In this document: in pieces, positions 16,448 through 23,163 of the stretch | Layout of the letters: each line of letters begins with the position of its first letter | How positions within the stretch are numbered: position 1 is the first letter of the stretch | Assembly: GCA_934446285.1 (NCBI GenBank) | Contig: CAKSEI010000002.1 | Coordinates: 1 to 47,075, forward strand | Origin: an uncultured Eubacteriales bacterium | GTDB taxonomy: Bacteria > Bacillota > Clostridia > Oscillospirales > CAG-272 | Direction of reading: 5' to 3' | Length of the DNA stretch: 47,075 bases | Notes under the pieces: model-generated | What the model was told of the DNA's origin: nothing | The model's input: only the letters and a program-made list of their open reading frames with translations | Databases searched by the model: none | Program-made: the position numbers and the translations under genes

Positions 16448-18712
16448 TTAAAGCTTGTTTCTCTGTATTTTGCCCGAGATGGTCTTGGGCAGCTCGTCGC
16501 GGAATACGACGATACGCGGATACTTGTAGGGAGCGGTATGGCTCTTTACATAATCCTGTATCTCTTTCTTAAGCTCCTCCGTTCCCTCGGTGCCCTTGGT
16601 AAGCACGATGCTCGCCTTGACGACCTGACCGCGTATCTCGTCGGGTGCGGCGGAGACTCCGCATTCAAGCACGTAGGGCAGCTCCATTATGACGTTCTCT
16701 ATCTCGAAAGGCCCTATGCGGTAGCCCGAGCTCTTTATAACGTCATCGACGCGTCCGACGTACCAGTAGTAGCCATCCTCATCCTTCCACGCAGTGTCGC
16801 CCGTGTGGTAGAGTCCGTCGTGCCATACCTCGGCGGTCTTTTCCGGCTGACCGTAGTAGCCCTTGAAGAGTCCGCAGGGAACTTTCTCCGAGGTGCGCAC
16901 GCATATCTCACCCGTCTCACCTACGGGCACGCTGTTGCCGTCGGGGTCGACTATATCTACGTCGTAGAGCGGAGAGGGCTTGCCCATTGAACCTATGCGC
17001 GGCGTGTCTCCGTAGAAGTTTCCTATCGTGAGGGTTGTCTCGGTCTGACCGAAGCCCTCCATTATCGTAAGTCCCGTCGCCTCGCGGAAGAGCCTGAACA
17101 CCTCGGGGTTGAGCGCTTCGCCCGCCGTCGTCATATGATGAATGCTTGAGAGGTCGTACTTTGATATATCCTCGCGGATGAGCATACGCAGCATGGTGGG
17201 CGGCGCACAGAAGGTCGTGATACCGTATTTCGCAAAGAGCGGCAGTATGTCATGCGCGTCAAAGCGGTTGAAGTCGTATACAAATACCGCGCCCTCGCAC
17301 ATCCACTGACCGTAGAATTTACCCCAAAGAGCTTTACCCCAGCCGGTATCGGATATGGTGAGATGAACGCCGTCGCGCTCGCAGCAGTGCCAGTATTTCG
17401 CGGTTAAGAAGTGACCGAGCGCATATTTGTGCGAATGGGCTGCAATCTTCGGATATCCCGTCGTGCCCGAGGTGAAGAACATGAGCGCGGTGTCGTCGCC
17501 GCATGCGCTGTCCTCCGTTCGCTCAAAGTGGCTCGAGAAGAGCGGGCACTCGGAGTGATAGTCGTGCCAGCCCTCGCGGTGTCCGCCGACGAGAACCTTT
17601 GTCAGAGTCTTTGCGAGATTCTTCTCCGCCTCCTCGACGCTCTCACACGCGCTGCCGTGAGATGAACATACGATAGCGGATACCCCGCCCGCTTCAAAGC
17701 GGTATTCGTAGTCGTGAGTGAGCAGCTGGTCTGTGGCGGGAATCGCAACCGCACCCAGTTTATGCAGGGCGAGCATACTCGTCCAGAATTCAAAGCGGCG
17801 GCGCAGCACGAGCATAACCCTGTCGCCCTTGCTTATACCGAGGCTCTTATAGTAGTTTGCCGTCTGATTTGACAGGCGCTTCATGTCGGAAAAGGTAAAT
17901 CTGCGCTCGTTTTTATCCTCGTCGAGATGAATCATTGCGAGCTTGTCGGGATAAGCATTTGCCACTGCGTCGACGGTATCGAAAGCAAAGTTGTATTTAT
18001 CCTCATTCTCAAAGGAAATGCCCGTGACCTTCCCGTCTGCGTCCTCCGTGCAGTGTACGAATTTCTCGCAGAGCAGACTGCTGCTCTCGCGTGCGCGCAC
18101 GAGGGTGCGGCTTATCTCCTCCTCGGGCGCTTCCTCACCCGTCAGGACAAGAGCGATGAATGTGCAGTCTCTGCCGTTGACGGCTATCATGCCGTGGGGC
18201 GTGCCCGAATCGTATATGATCGAGTCGCCCTCGTGCAGTACCTCGGTATGATCACCCACACGCACCTTCATAGAGCCGGAGAGTATATAGTCGAACTCCT
18301 GACCCGAATGGGTGTCGGTATGTATCGGCTTGTGCTGCTGCTCCTCGGAATATTCATATTTTACGAGATAAGGCTCGGCGAGCTTACCGCGAAAGCGGGG
18401 AGCAAGGTTTTTTATGAGTATCCCGTCGTCGTCGACCGTCGTCTGTCCCGCTCCTCCGCGCGTTACCTGATAGTGGCGCAGCATGGGGCTGCGCCCCTCG
18501 AGCAGCTCTATCATATCGACGTCAAAGGCGAGCGCGCAGTTATGTATGAAAGAGAACGGCAAATCGACCGTACCCGCCTCATATGCGCGGTATTCCTCAA
18601 GCGGAAAGCCCGCAGCCTCGGCTGCCTGCTCCTCGCTCATACCGAGAACTCCGCGCAGCTCTCTTATACGTGCGCTGACCTCGGTAAGCTTGGTTTCAAC
18701 ATTTGAATTCAT
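16448..18712 (-). CDS. XRE-cupin-acyl-CoA ligase fusion protein 2
   Basis: Paralogue of the fusion at 13753, 754 residues, same domain order: XRE helix-turn-helix (about 12-70, IRELRGVLGMSEEQAAEAAG), cupin (about 85-205, GQEFDYILSGSMKVRVG), AMP-forming ligase (phosphate loop FFTSGTTGYPK near 409, EGFGQTE, SGKIQRNKL at the end). Start is ATG 18712, behind GGAGG. The frame to 18832 would read into the T-box leader. N-terminal halves differ clearly from the paralogue while the last 120 or so residues are almost identical. It has its own promoter and T-box and is probably monocistronic, since another promoter stands downstream. Different acid specificity from paralogue 1 is plausible. Confidence 0.9.
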   Translation of the reverse strand: MNSNVETKLTEVSARIRELRGVLGMSEEQAAEAAGFPLEEYRAYEAGTVDLPFSFIHNCALAFDVDMIELLEGRSPMLRHYQVTRGGAGQTTVDDDGILIKNLAPRFRGKLAEPYLVKYEYSEEQQHKPIHTDTHSGQEFDYILSGSMKVRVGDHTEVLHEGDSIIYDSGTPHGMIAVNGRDCTFIALVLTGEEAPEEEISRTLVRARESSSLLCEKFVHCTEDADGKVTGISFENEDKYNFAFDTVDAVANAYPDKLAMIHLDEDKNERRFTFSDMKRLSNQTANYYKSLGISKGDRVMLVLRRRFEFWTSMLALHKLGAVAIPATDQLLTHDYEYRFEAGGVSAIVCSSHGSACESVEEAEKNLAKTLTKVLVGGHREGWHDYHSECPLFSSHFERTEDSACGDDTALMFFTSGTTGYPKIAAHSHKYALGHFLTAKYWHCCERDGVHLTISDTGWGKALWGKFYGQWMCEGAVFVYDFNRFDAHDILPLFAKYGITTFCAPPTMLRMLIREDISKYDLSSIHHMTTAGEALNPEVFRLFREATGLTIMEGFGQTETTLTIGNFYGDTPRIGSMGKPSPLYDVDIVDPDGNSVPVGETGEICVRTSEKVPCGLFKGYYGQPEKTAEVWHDGLYHTGDTAWKDEDGYYWYVGRVDDVIKSSGYRIGPFEIENVIMELPYVLECGVSAAPDEIRGQVVKASIVLTKGTEGTEELKKEIQDYVKSHTAPYKYPRIVVFRDELPKTISGKIQRNKL

Positions 18713-18743
18713 AGCATCCTCCGTTTTTACGACGGGAAAAAAC

Positions 18744-18991
18744 AAAAAATCCCGTCTCAAAATTTCTTTGAGACGGGATATATTCCCGCGGTACCACTCA
18801 AATTGCGCCATGCGCCACTCACGCTCAATCAAGCGTTATGCCTTTACGCGGCAGTCACGAAACCGACTACTGTGTTTCACCGGTTCAGCTCGGAAGGGAT
18901 GGGCTTCGGGATGGCTCTGCGTGCTCACACCGTCCGCACGCTCTCTGTAAGAGGTTATGTCCCCCGCCGTCTTCGTCACAGCTTTTATCAT
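18744..18991 (-). promoter_or_regulatory. T-box leader 2 (upstream of fusion 2)
   Basis: On minus the leader has TGAGTGGTACCGCGGGA (about 18783-18800), stem I with ACAGAGAG and GGTGTGAG elements and a GTGACGAAG/CTTCCGAG base. It ends in a perfect terminator hairpin TCCCGTCTCAAA/TTTTGAGACGGGA followed by TTTTTT. The 3' half is almost identical to leader 1, while stem I differs. TGGT again demands an A73 tRNA. At the position equivalent to the glyQS specifier the triplet is ATC (Ile). GCC, nearby, is an alternative. The leader should control only fusion 2. Confidence 0.9.
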
Positions 18992-18997
18992 GTGCAG

Positions 18998-19026
18998 ATT
19001 ATATCACCGCACGTGGAGTTTGTCAA
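18998..19026 (-). promoter_or_regulatory. Promoter of T-box leader 2
   Basis: On minus: TTGACA (19021-19026), 17-base spacer, TATAAT (18998-19003), a consensus promoter. It lies about 10 bases beyond the dxs stop codon. Confidence 0.85.
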
Positions 19027-19035
19027 TAGCTTTTT

Positions 19036-20856
19036 TTAAAATTTTTCGCCTTTTTTCTCCCTTACCGTGCGCAGTATGCTTGACGCATCTATGCCGCACG
19101 TCTCGTAGTAGCTCCTGCCCTCTTCACCCTCGGCAAAGCCGTCTATAGCGAGCACGTCAGGGTCTTTGTCGCGGAAAAATTCGCTCAGCACCATTCCCGC
19201 GCCGCCCTCGCGTACTCCCTCCTCGACAAAGACAAGCCGCCTAACGCCCTCGGGCAGCAGAGAGCGTATTCCGCGCGCGCATTCGGCATACGGCGAGAGC
19301 TTCTCAAGGAGAATAACACCGAAGTCCTCTTCTCTGCGCGCAGCCTCGACCTCGCGGACTATCCTGCCGTAGGTTATCACGGCGCAAGTGCAGTCCCGAG
19401 GCAGGTAATATCTCATGTTCTTACCGCGCAGATAACCCTGCGGCACGAACTCTCCGCAGTTCGGGTAGCGTATCACGTTAACCCCGTGGGAGCAGCAGAC
19501 GGTGTCCATTGCCTCTCTTAGGAAGTCAAAGTCGGCGGGTGCGTATATCGCCACGCCCGGTACCGTATTTAAGAGCGCGACGTCGTATATTCCGTGGTGG
19601 GTCGCCCCGTCCCCGCAGGCGAGCGCCGCTCTGTCTACGCACAGCGTCACGTCAAGGCCCTGCAGCGCCGCGTCGTGCAGTATATTGTCATATGCTCTCT
19701 GAAGAAATGTCGAATATACGGCGAAAAACGGCTTCATGCCGTCTGCGGCAAGCCCCGCGGCAAAGGTGACGGCGTGTCCCTCGGCAATACCCACGTCAAA
19801 GAAACGGTCGGGAAATCTCTTTCTGAAAGGAATTAACCCCGTGCCGTCCGCCATGGCGGCGGTTATTGCGCAGATATTGCCGTGCTCCTCCGCCATATCG
19901 CAGAGATGCAGCCCCATCTGCTCGGAGAAATTGTCTATCGCCGGGCTGCCCGCGGCGGGTATGCCGTGAAAGAGCGCCGGGTGCTCCTCGGCGGGAGCAT
20001 AGCCCATGCCCTTTTTCGTCTTTACGTGTACGAGCGTCGCCTGACCCGTGAGCTTTGCCTCACGCAGTATTCTCTCAAGCTTTACCGTGTCGTTCCCGTC
20101 GACGGGTCCGAGATAGGTAAGCCCTAACTGCTCGAAATAATTCGCGCCGTATACGGCGTTTTTCACTATTCTTTTTATAAAAGAAACCCCGTTATAAAGC
20201 TTCTTTCCCACGTACGGGATATGTAAGAGAAAGCTCGCTATCTGCCTTTTTGCCTTATAATAGCTCTTTGACGCGCGCAGTCTGTTCATCTGCCGCGCGA
20301 AAGCACCCGTATTGCGCGAGATTGACATTTCGTTTTCGTTCAGGATTATTACGAGATTGAGCTTCTTCTTACAGTTGTTGAGCGCCTCGTGTACAAGCCC
20401 GCCCGTATACGCGCCGTCGCCAACCACCGCGACGGTAAAAGCGTCCGAGCCTCTCAGCCTGTCCGCCTCGGCAAAGCCGAGTGCCGCCGACACGGATGTG
20501 GAGGCATGTCCCGCACCGAAAGGGTCGTGCTCGCTCTCCGAGCGCTTGGTAAAGCCGGAAAGTCCGCCCGGCGTGCGCAGAGTGCCGAAAAGCTCTCTGC
20601 GCCCCGTGAGCAGCTTGTGCACGTAGCTCTGATGTCCGACGTCAAAAATTATATGGTCGCGCGGAGAGTCGAAAACACGGTGCACGGCGAGGGTAAGCTC
20701 GACCGCGCCGAGATTGGATGCGAGATGTCCGCCGGTACGAGAGACGCTGCGGCAGAGATAATCGCGTATCTCGTCCGCAAGCGGCAAAAGGCTCTCCTGC
20801 GGGAGAGCCTTAAGATCGTCAGGTGAATTTACATGCGGTAATAATTTATATTCCAT
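19036..20856 (-). CDS. dxs: 1-Deoxy-D-xylulose-5-phosphate synthase
   Basis: First enzyme of the MEP isoprenoid pathway: thiamine-dependent condensation of pyruvate and glyceraldehyde 3-phosphate. Motifs: GGHLASNLGAVELTLAVH, DVGHQSYVHKLLTGR, the thiamine/metal motif VVGDGAYTGGLVHEALNN, and GIAEGHAVTFAAGLA in the transketolase part. It has 606 residues, close to the usual length. Start is ATG 20856, joined by TGATG to the stop of the upstream membrane protein gene. A TTG at 20859 would add one residue. It is transcribed with that gene from the promoter at 21375. Other MEP genes are not in the window. Confidence 0.96.
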   Translation of the reverse strand: MEYKLLPHVNSPDDLKALPQESLLPLADEIRDYLCRSVSRTGGHLASNLGAVELTLAVHRVFDSPRDHIIFDVGHQSYVHKLLTGRRELFGTLRTPGGLSGFTKRSESEHDPFGAGHASTSVSAALGFAEADRLRGSDAFTVAVVGDGAYTGGLVHEALNNCKKKLNLVIILNENEMSISRNTGAFARQMNRLRASKSYYKAKRQIASFLLHIPYVGKKLYNGVSFIKRIVKNAVYGANYFEQLGLTYLGPVDGNDTVKLERILREAKLTGQATLVHVKTKKGMGYAPAEEHPALFHGIPAAGSPAIDNFSEQMGLHLCDMAEEHGNICAITAAMADGTGLIPFRKRFPDRFFDVGIAEGHAVTFAAGLAADGMKPFFAVYSTFLQRAYDNILHDAALQGLDVTLCVDRAALACGDGATHHGIYDVALLNTVPGVAIYAPADFDFLREAMDTVCCSHGVNVIRYPNCGEFVPQGYLRGKNMRYYLPRDCTCAVITYGRIVREVEAARREEDFGVILLEKLSPYAECARGIRSLLPEGVRRLVFVEEGVREGGAGMVLSEFFRDKDPDVLAIDGFAEGEEGRSYYETCGIDASSILRTVREKKGEKF

Positions 20857-21353
20857 CAAAGCTTAGATTTTATCTCTCGTATGCCGCGTTCTATCGCACA
20901 CAGCACGAAGGCGCACGAAAGCGAGAAAGCAACACCTACCGCGCCGAAGATTATGCACAGCAGCTGCGACATGACAGCTCCTCTGAAATACCACCACGCA
21001 CCGACAAAAGCAAGCACCATAAAGACAAATGATAATATCATCGAGGACACGGTAAGTACGGTCGTCCATACGGGAGCTTTTTCGACGGGGGACTGCGGCC
21101 TCTCAAGGGCGTGTCTTAACTCGTCAATGGTTATCGCCTGCTGCTTCGGCTGCGCCTTCGCTGTCTGCGGCGCGCGCCCGGCTGTGCTCTGCGGCTTTTC
21201 ATTTTCGCTCTGCTTAGTCTGAGTCGGGTGCATACCGGGAGCCTCGTGACGCGGCGTCATGGGCGCGGATTTTTTCGCACCGGGCGCTGAGGGTATGCTC
21301 GAGAAGAGCGCGTCTATGGGGTTGTCCGTCTTGTTCCTGTTTTCTTCAGCCAT
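20856..21353 (-). CDS. Small membrane protein with disordered N-terminus
   Basis: The 165-residue product starts at ATG 21353 (MAEENRNKTDNP), with GAGGT upstream. The frame to 21425 would cross the promoter. Residues about 1-90 are polar and rich in Pro, Ala, Gln and Lys, probably disordered in the cytoplasm. They are followed by two transmembrane helices (TVLTVSSMILSFVFMVLAFVG and LLCIIFGAVGVAFSLSCAFV) and a short basic tail. Its stop overlaps the dxs start by one base, so it is translationally coupled to dxs. I recognise no family or function. Confidence 0.75.
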   Translation of the reverse strand: MAEENRNKTDNPIDALFSSIPSAPGAKKSAPMTPRHEAPGMHPTQTKQSENEKPQSTAGRAPQTAKAQPKQQAITIDELRHALERPQSPVEKAPVWTTVLTVSSMILSFVFMVLAFVGAWWYFRGAVMSQLLCIIFGAVGVAFSLSCAFVLCAIERGIREIKSKL

Positions 21354-21374
21354 TTTTCTACCTCGCTTTCCTAT

Positions 21375-21403
21375 ATTATATAGGATTTGCCCGCCCGTGT
21401 CAA
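21375..21403 (-). promoter_or_regulatory. Promoter of the membrane protein-dxs operon
   Basis: On minus: TTGACA (21398-21403), 17-base spacer, TATAAT (21375-21380). Confidence 0.8.
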
Positions 21404-21438
21404 CTGATTTGATAAAATACGGCAAATTTCGGGCGCAT

Positions 21439-22338
21439 CTATCCGAAGAGTTTTTTCAGTACGGTCAGGTTTTCTTCCATTGCTTTTATATAATCGGCGT
21501 TCTGCGGGTCGCTCACCTGCTGCATGGAGTCAAGGGTCAGCACCTGCGCCTGCACCCCCGCCGATGAGATGACCGTATCGGCAAGCCCTCTGTCGCCCGT
21601 CTCGGTTATCACGACGTAATTGAGTCCGCGCACGCGCAGCGCATCGGCAAGAGCCTTTACCGTCTCAAAGCTCGCCTCGCTCTCGGCGGAACAGCCGTCG
21701 AAGGCGGCGATATACTCTATATCGTAATCGCGCGCAAGGTAGGCAAAGGGAAAACGGTCGGCGACAACGGCGAATTTGCCGTCCTTGCCGTCGAGCGCCG
21801 CCCGATACTGCCCGTCGAGACTTTCGAGGCGCTGCGCGTAGTTTTCCGTCTTTTCCTTTATCTCATCGCGTTTCTCGGGTATTATTTCGCACATTTTATC
21901 CGCAAGGGCAAGGGCAGCGGCGCGCATTTCGCGCGGCGACATCCAGAAGTGCTCGTCGACCTCTTCTCCGTGCTCTCCGTGTTCCTCACCCTCATCATGC
22001 TCTACTATACCGTTTACCTTTTCGGAGAGGACGATCATATCGAAATTCCCCGCCTGCGCTGCGTCATGACACCATTCCTCCGACTCTCCGCCGACGCATA
22101 CGGCAAGCTCACACGAGTAGAGAGAGGCGAGCGCCTGCGCGTCAGGCTCGTATGAGTGCGGGTCTGCCCCGTCCGAGAGCAGCGTGACTGCAGTGCCCTG
22201 CGGCGCGATATTTCTCGCGAGGTCATATGCGGCGAACGCCGTGCAGACGATTCCGCTTTTTTTCTCTACGTCCTTTGCGCACGAAAAGAGCGCCGCCGCG
22301 AGCAATGCGGCGAGGACAAAACAAAGTATTTTCTTCAT
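21439..22338 (-). CDS. Zinc/manganese ABC transporter substrate-binding lipoprotein (ZnuA/AdcA-like)
   Basis: The 299-residue protein has a lipoprotein signal peptide with lipobox LFSC (C about 20). A cluster A-I metal-binding domain follows: ADPHSYEPD (first His ligand), a His/Glu-rich loop HDEGEEHGEHGEEVDEH typical of zinc binders, then EHFWMSPRE (second His). The place of the usual third His reads ADRFPFAYLARDY, a form common in clostridial members. FDGCSAESEASFETV contributes the C-lobe. It should capture Zn2+ at the cell surface, but no permease or ATPase gene lies in the window. It is transcribed divergently from nrdR. Confidence 0.88.
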   Translation of the reverse strand: MKKILCFVLAALLAAALFSCAKDVEKKSGIVCTAFAAYDLARNIAPQGTAVTLLSDGADPHSYEPDAQALASLYSCELAVCVGGESEEWCHDAAQAGNFDMIVLSEKVNGIVEHDEGEEHGEHGEEVDEHFWMSPREMRAAALALADKMCEIIPEKRDEIKEKTENYAQRLESLDGQYRAALDGKDGKFAVVADRFPFAYLARDYDIEYIAAFDGCSAESEASFETVKALADALRVRGLNYVVITETGDRGLADTVISSAGVQAQVLTLDSMQQVSDPQNADYIKAMEENLTVLKKLFG

Positions 22339-22359
22339 TATTGTATTCTCCTACCCTTT

Positions 22360-22387
22360 ATTATACCGCACAAAGCCGCTTTGTCAA
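22360..22387 (-). promoter_or_regulatory. Promoter of the zinc-binding lipoprotein gene
   Basis: On minus: TTGACA (22382-22387), 16-base spacer, TATAAT (22360-22365). No clear Zur box could be picked out by eye. Confidence 0.7.
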
Positions 22388-22417
22388 GCAGATTGCGTTT
22401 ATTTTTTGCCTGTGTGC

Positions 22418-22446
22418 TTTACAAAAGACTTTTATTGTGATAAAAT
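22418..22446 (+). promoter_or_regulatory. Promoter of nrdR-feo operon
   Basis: TTTACA (22418-22423), 17-base spacer, TAAAAT (22441-22446), about 38 bases before the nrdR start. The region is palindrome-poor; no convincing Fur box was found. Confidence 0.6.
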
Positions 22447-22483
22447 TTTACCGTAAGCAATATACTTTTTGTGAGGAAAAAAT

Positions 22484-22936
22484 ATGAAGTGCCCTACCTG
22501 CGGATATGCAGACAGCAAAGTGATAGATTCCCGTCCGACCGAGGAGGGGTCGATAAGGAGACGGCGCGAGTGTCTCTCATGCAAGCGCCGTTTCACCACG
22601 TATGAGATAATCGATACCGTGCCGATAACCGTCACGAAAAAGGACGGCAGCGAAGAGATTTTCGACAAAAATAAAATATATACCGGTATAGTCAAGAGCT
22701 GCTACAAGCGCCCGATAACCCGCGAGCAGATAGACGCGCTCGTAGGCGATGTCGAGCAGGATATAAAGGCACGGCTCACGGGTACGGTAAGCTCGACGGA
22801 GATAGGCAATATGGTTATGGAAAAGCTGCGCACGCTCGACGAGGTGTCATACGTCCGCTTTGCCTCGATTTACCGCGAATTCAAGGATGTGGAGACCTTT
22901 ATGAACGAAATTAACAAGCTGAGGAACGACAAGTAA
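22484..22936 (+). CDS. nrdR: Transcriptional repressor NrdR
   Basis: An ATP/dATP-sensing repressor of ribonucleotide reductase genes. The 150-residue protein has the zinc ribbon (CPTCG at the N-terminus and CLSCKRRF near residue 30), the SIRRRREC basic patch, and the ATP-cone (ITVTKKDGSEEIFDKNKI onward), with EVSYVRFASIYREFKD near the end. The length is typical. It overlaps feoA by one base (TAATG), so it is co-transcribed with the ferrous iron uptake genes. That link is unusual: nrdR is more often next to nrd, polA or cell-division genes. Confidence 0.96.
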   Translation: MKCPTCGYADSKVIDSRPTEEGSIRRRRECLSCKRRFTTYEIIDTVPITVTKKDGSEEIFDKNKIYTGIVKSCYKRPITREQIDALVGDVEQDIKARLTGTVSSTEIGNMVMEKLRTLDEVSYVRFASIYREFKDVETFMNEINKLRNDK

Positions 22937-23163
22937 TGACATTGGCAGAGCTTGCTCCCGGGAAAAAGGGAAAAATACTGCGGGTAGGCGGCGAAGGTGC
23001 ACTTCGCTTCCACCTGCTGGATATGGGGCTTATCCCCCGAACGGAAATTACGGTAACAAAAATAGCGCCTATGGGAGATCCGTTGGAGCTGCGGCTGCGC
23101 GGCTATGAGCTTACCATCAGGCTTGACGACGCGAAAGAAATAGAAATAGAGGAAATCCCGTGA
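22936..23163 (+). CDS. feoA: Ferrous iron transport protein A
   Basis: A 75-residue SH3-like FeoA protein: LAELAPGKKGKI at the start, LHLLDMGL-like block (FHLLDMGLIPRTEITV), and a C-terminal LRLRGYELTIRLDDAKEI strand pair. FeoA is a small cytoplasmic partner of FeoB. It overlaps nrdR by one base and feoB by four (GTGA). Confidence 0.93.
   Translation: MTLAELAPGKKGKILRVGGEGALRFHLLDMGLIPRTEITVTKIAPMGDPLELRLRGYELTIRLDDAKEIEIEEIP

Noticed and set aside
16078..18991. Aminoacyl-tRNA synthetase genes downstream of the T-boxes
   Set aside because: The downstream proteins have AMP-forming acyl-CoA ligase motifs and no tRNA synthetase signatures.
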